DNA of 64,000 nucleotides from Chitinophaga pinensis. Lineage in GTDB: Bacteria; Bacteroidota; Bacteroidia; Flavobacteriales_D; Crocinitomicaceae. Of this stretch, positions 62,005 to 64,000 are shown piece by piece. Made by a program: the position numbers and the translations under genes. Where the stretch lies: assembly GCA_945883825.1 (NCBI GenBank), contig CAMCYF010000005.1, positions 1 through 64,000 on the forward strand, in the 5' to 3' direction. The notes under the pieces are model-generated. The model was not told the DNA's origin and did not search any database. It worked only from the letters and a program-made list of their open reading frames with translations. How positions within the stretch are numbered: the stretch's first letter is position 1; every line of letters starts with the position of its first letter.

Positions 62005-63610
62005 CTTGAAGCTGAGAAATTTTTGAATCTGCTAGGTATTCATCATAACTCATCATTTTATCAATAATGCCATTTGGAGTAATTTCCACGATGCGATTTG
62101 CAACTGTATTTACTAATTCATGATCATGTGATGTAAAAAGCAAGGTTCCTTGGAAATCCCTCATGGCATTGTTTAATGCAGTTATCGATTCAAGATCCAA
62201 GTGATTTGTTGGTTCATCCATCAGCAATAAATTTGCTTTCGCCAACATCATTTTTGAAAGCATACAGCGCACTTTTTCTCCTCCAGATAAAACAGATGAT
62301 TGTTTCATTGCCTCTTCTCCAGTAAATAACATACGACCTAAAAAAGTTCGTAAATAAACATCTTCACGTTCTTCATCAGTTTGAGCATACTGGCGTAACC
62401 AATCTATTAATGAAATTTTTCCAGAAAAATACGTGTGATTATCGTTTGGAAGATAGGCAGTTGAAATCGTAGTTCCTACTATGACATCTCCCTTATCTGC
62501 TTTTGCATTCGCGCTTAAAACTTCAAAGAAAGCAGTCAAAGCAACTGAATTTTTTGATATAAAAGCAATTTTATCACCCTTATTAACTATTAGGTTGATA
62601 TTACTAAAAAGATTTTTTCCATCAGATTTTTTGTTTAAGCTATCTAATGTTAGAACTTGGTTTCCAGCATCTCTTTCTTGATGAAAGGTAATGCCAGGAT
62701 ATTTTCTTGAAGAAGGTTTAATTTCTTCTAAATCTAAGTTGCTTAGCATTTTTCTACGACTAGTTGCTTGTTTAGATTTTGCAGCATTTGCAGAAAAACG
62801 GGAAATAAAATCCATTAATTCCTTCTTTTTCTCCTCTGATTTCTTGTTTTTGTCAGAGCGTTGTCTTAATGCTAATTGTGAAGATTGATACCAAAAACTA
62901 TAATTTCCTGTGAAAATATTTAATTTACTGAAATCAATATCGCATATATGCGTACAAACAGTATCTAAAAAATGTCTATCGTGTGAAACAACAATTACAG
63001 TATTTTTAAAATCTAATAAAAAGTCCTCTAGCCACGAAATAGTTTTTAAATCTAAGTCATTTGTTGGCTCATCTAAAATTAATACATCAGGATTTCCAAA
63101 TATTGCTTGAGCTAATAATACACGAACCTTTAAATCATTTGACAGTTCTTCCATCAAGAGGTAGTGTTTTGATTCTTCAATTCCTAGATTACTTAAAAGT
63201 GTTGCTGCATCTGTTTCGGCATTCCAACCTTCAAGATCTGCAAATTCTCCTTCTAATTCTGCAGTTTTCATTCCATCAGCATCTGAAAAATCAGACTTTG
63301 CATAAAGCGCATCTTTTTCAACCATTATTTCAAAGAGTCTTTTGTGACCCATGATTACAGTTTGAAGTACTTGGTTTTTATCAAATTCAAAATGATTTTG
63401 GTGAAGAACTGCCATTCTTTTTCCAGGTTCAAGTTCAACTCTACCTGTAGTTGGATCTTGATCTCCCGTTAGTATTTTTAAAAAAGTTGACTTTCCAGCA
63501 CCGTTTGCACCGATAATGCCGTAGCAGTTGCCATTTACAAATTTTACATTGACCTCATCAAAAAGCACGCGTTTTCCAAATTGAAGAGAAAGATTATTTA
63601 CACTAAGCAT
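61988..63610 (-). CDS. ABC-F family ATPase, YbiT-like, with a degenerate second site
   Basis: A 540-residue soluble protein with two ABC domains and no membrane segments, an ABC-F translation factor. Domain 1: Walker A GANGAGKST at 34-42, signature replaced by LSNDL (156-160), Walker B VLILDEPTNDLD. Domain 2: residues 352-360, where a P-loop is expected, read SKNSVALTA without GKS/T, but signature LSGGE at 441-445 and LLLMDEPTNHLD at 461-472 are intact. The linker at 247-305 is highly charged. Only one composite ATP site is therefore canonical. Its TATCTTTG promoter is 15 bases upstream. Confidence 0.9.
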   Translation of the reverse strand: MLSVNNLSLQFGKRVLFDEVNVKFVNGNCYGIIGANGAGKSTFLKILTGDQDPTTGRVELEPGKRMAVLHQNHFEFDKNQVLQTVIMGHKRLFEIMVEKDALYAKSDFSDADGMKTAELEGEFADLEGWNAETDAATLLSNLGIEESKHYLLMEELSNDLKVRVLLAQAIFGNPDVLILDEPTNDLDLKTISWLEDFLLDFKNTVIVVSHDRHFLDTVCTHICDIDFSKLNIFTGNYSFWYQSSQLALRQRSDKNKKSEEKKKELMDFISRFSANAAKSKQATSRRKMLSNLDLEEIKPSSRKYPGITFHQERDAGNQVLTLDSLNKKSDGKNLFSNINLIVNKGDKIAFISKNSVALTAFFEVLSANAKADKGDVIVGTTISTAYLPNDNHTYFSGKISLIDWLRQYAQTDEEREDVYLRTFLGRMLFTGEEAMKQSSVLSGGEKVRCMLSKMMLAKANLLLMDEPTNHLDLESITALNNAMRDFQGTLLFTSHDHELVNTVANRIVEITPNGIIDKMMSYDEYLADSKISQLQVELYA

Positions 63611-63625
63611 TTACTATTTTTATTG

Positions 63626-63633
63626 CAAAGATA
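63626..63633 (-). promoter_or_regulatory. -7 promoter element for ABC-F gene and following run
   Basis: The minus strand reads TATCTTTG, exact for TAnnTTTG, with 15 bases to the ATG at 63610. As M61 overlaps the ABC-F gene, this may drive all five genes down to 56547. Confidence 0.5.
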
Positions 63634-63644
63634 AGGAAAAGAAA

Positions 63645-64000
63645 TCACCTTTTAGAACAAGTATAAACAAAGGCTGGAGGGAAATTTAACGCTGTAAAAT
63701 TTAATTTCACAACGGGGAATAATTTCTTTAAATTTTTGTATGCATTTAATGAATATTGGAATTGAATAAAACTGCCATTCTCATTTAAGGATTCATTAAC
63801 AACCTCAAGTATTGAATTACGAAGTTCTACAGAAAAATTTGCCAAGGGGAGAGAGGAGATTATAATATCAGCTTTTTCAAAGCCAAATTCTTTGATAATT
63901 TCACCTATTTTATCAGCAGAGGCTTCTTTAATATGAACATTTGGAAGAATTATTTTAGCTTTCAAGTCCTTACATAATTCTGGATTTAGTTCCAAAACTA
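63645..64000 (-). CDS. PmtA-like phospholipid/SAM methyltransferase (C-terminal part)
   Basis: The reading frame is open to the window edge, so only about the last 118 residues are seen. They show the Rossmann motif IV-like DIIISSLPLANFS and the C-terminal ALNFPPAFVYTCSKR, typical of PmtA-like phospholipid N-methyltransferases (rRNA-adenine-methylase-like group); a preceding ELNPELC fits the acidic loop of the SAM site. The start and N-terminus lie outside the window. It is followed by the ABC-F gene after 34 bases. A role in phosphatidylethanolamine methylation is inferred. Confidence 0.8.
   Translation of the reverse strand, partial: VLELNPELCKDLKAKIILPNVHIKEASADKIGEIIKEFGFEKADIIISSLPLANFSVELRNSILEVVNESLNENGSFIQFQYSLNAYKNLKKLFPVVKLNFTALNFPPAFVYTCSKR

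Noticed and set aside
1-64000. tRNA, rRNA, CRISPR arrays, insertion sequences, attachment sites
   Set aside because: Scanned by eye; gaps are short and A/T-rich without cloverleaf motifs, direct-repeat arrays or transposase-like frames. A dedicated search (tRNAscan-SE, Infernal, CRISPR finder) was not possible.

Overview
The window looks like a chromosomal segment of a Bacteroidota species, most likely Flavobacteriales and possibly near Crocinitomicaceae/Fluviicola. This is inferred from low G+C, a PorX-type response regulator (type IX secretion signalling), a glutamine synthetase III, Bacteroidota-specific families (DUF1599, DUF3822, DUF5522, DoxX-thioredoxin fusion), and repeated TAnnTTTG -7 promoter elements instead of sigma70 -10 boxes. 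Coding density is very high, with no gene-free stretch over about 180 bases. I see no tRNA, rRNA, CRISPR array, insertion sequence or prophage. One ORF6N remnant is the only visible trace of mobile DNA.

Layout: 0-8.5 kb holds kup, an ECF sigma factor with an unusual membrane partner, mdh, ahcY, hemH and a LuxE-like acyl-activating gene. 8.5-20.3 kb holds a half-size TSUP transporter, an M20 amidohydrolase, a lipoprotein, sufS-sufE-DUF59, porX, an HD hydrolase, MscS, mazG, a PagL-like lipid A deacylase with a DUF2807 lipoprotein, xth and pcm. 20.4-29.7 kb is a cell-surface glycan region: a YfhO membrane protein, an FkbM methyltransferase, two glycosyltransferases, a PIG-L deacetylase, an LpxD-like acyltransferase and a flippase. 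29.7-42 kb mixes alaS, an O-methyltransferase, a DUF2130 protein with nuclease-like residues, Nudix, glnN, a PlsC-like acyltransferase, a PLP deaminase family member and folP.

41.5-51 kb is a plus-strand run: DUF1599, DoxX-thioredoxin fusion, tpiA, prmA, a 1528-residue exported protein of unknown function, plsY, clpS and a rhomboid protease. 51-55 kb is a minus-strand operon: membrane protein, DUF3822, rsmD, coaD and a thioredoxin-fold lipid-envelope-type protein without a CxxC. A RecD-like helicase follows. 56.5-63.6 kb is a minus-strand run: ABC-F protein, M61 peptidase, a papain/NlpC-like protein, a fold-type I PLP enzyme and a fold-type III PLP decarboxylase. The window ends inside a PmtA-like methyltransferase.

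The best candidates for undescribed biology are: (1) the 56.5-62 kb operon of two PLP enzymes plus two hydrolases, with coupled reading frames; (2) the ECF sigma/transmembrane protein pair whose outer part ends in a gliding-motility (CHU_C-like) domain; (3) the 1528-residue exported protein translationally coupled to prmA; and (4) a set of TAnnTTTG elements so close to start codons that several mRNAs should be leaderless. Functions are assigned from remembered family motifs; no database search was run.
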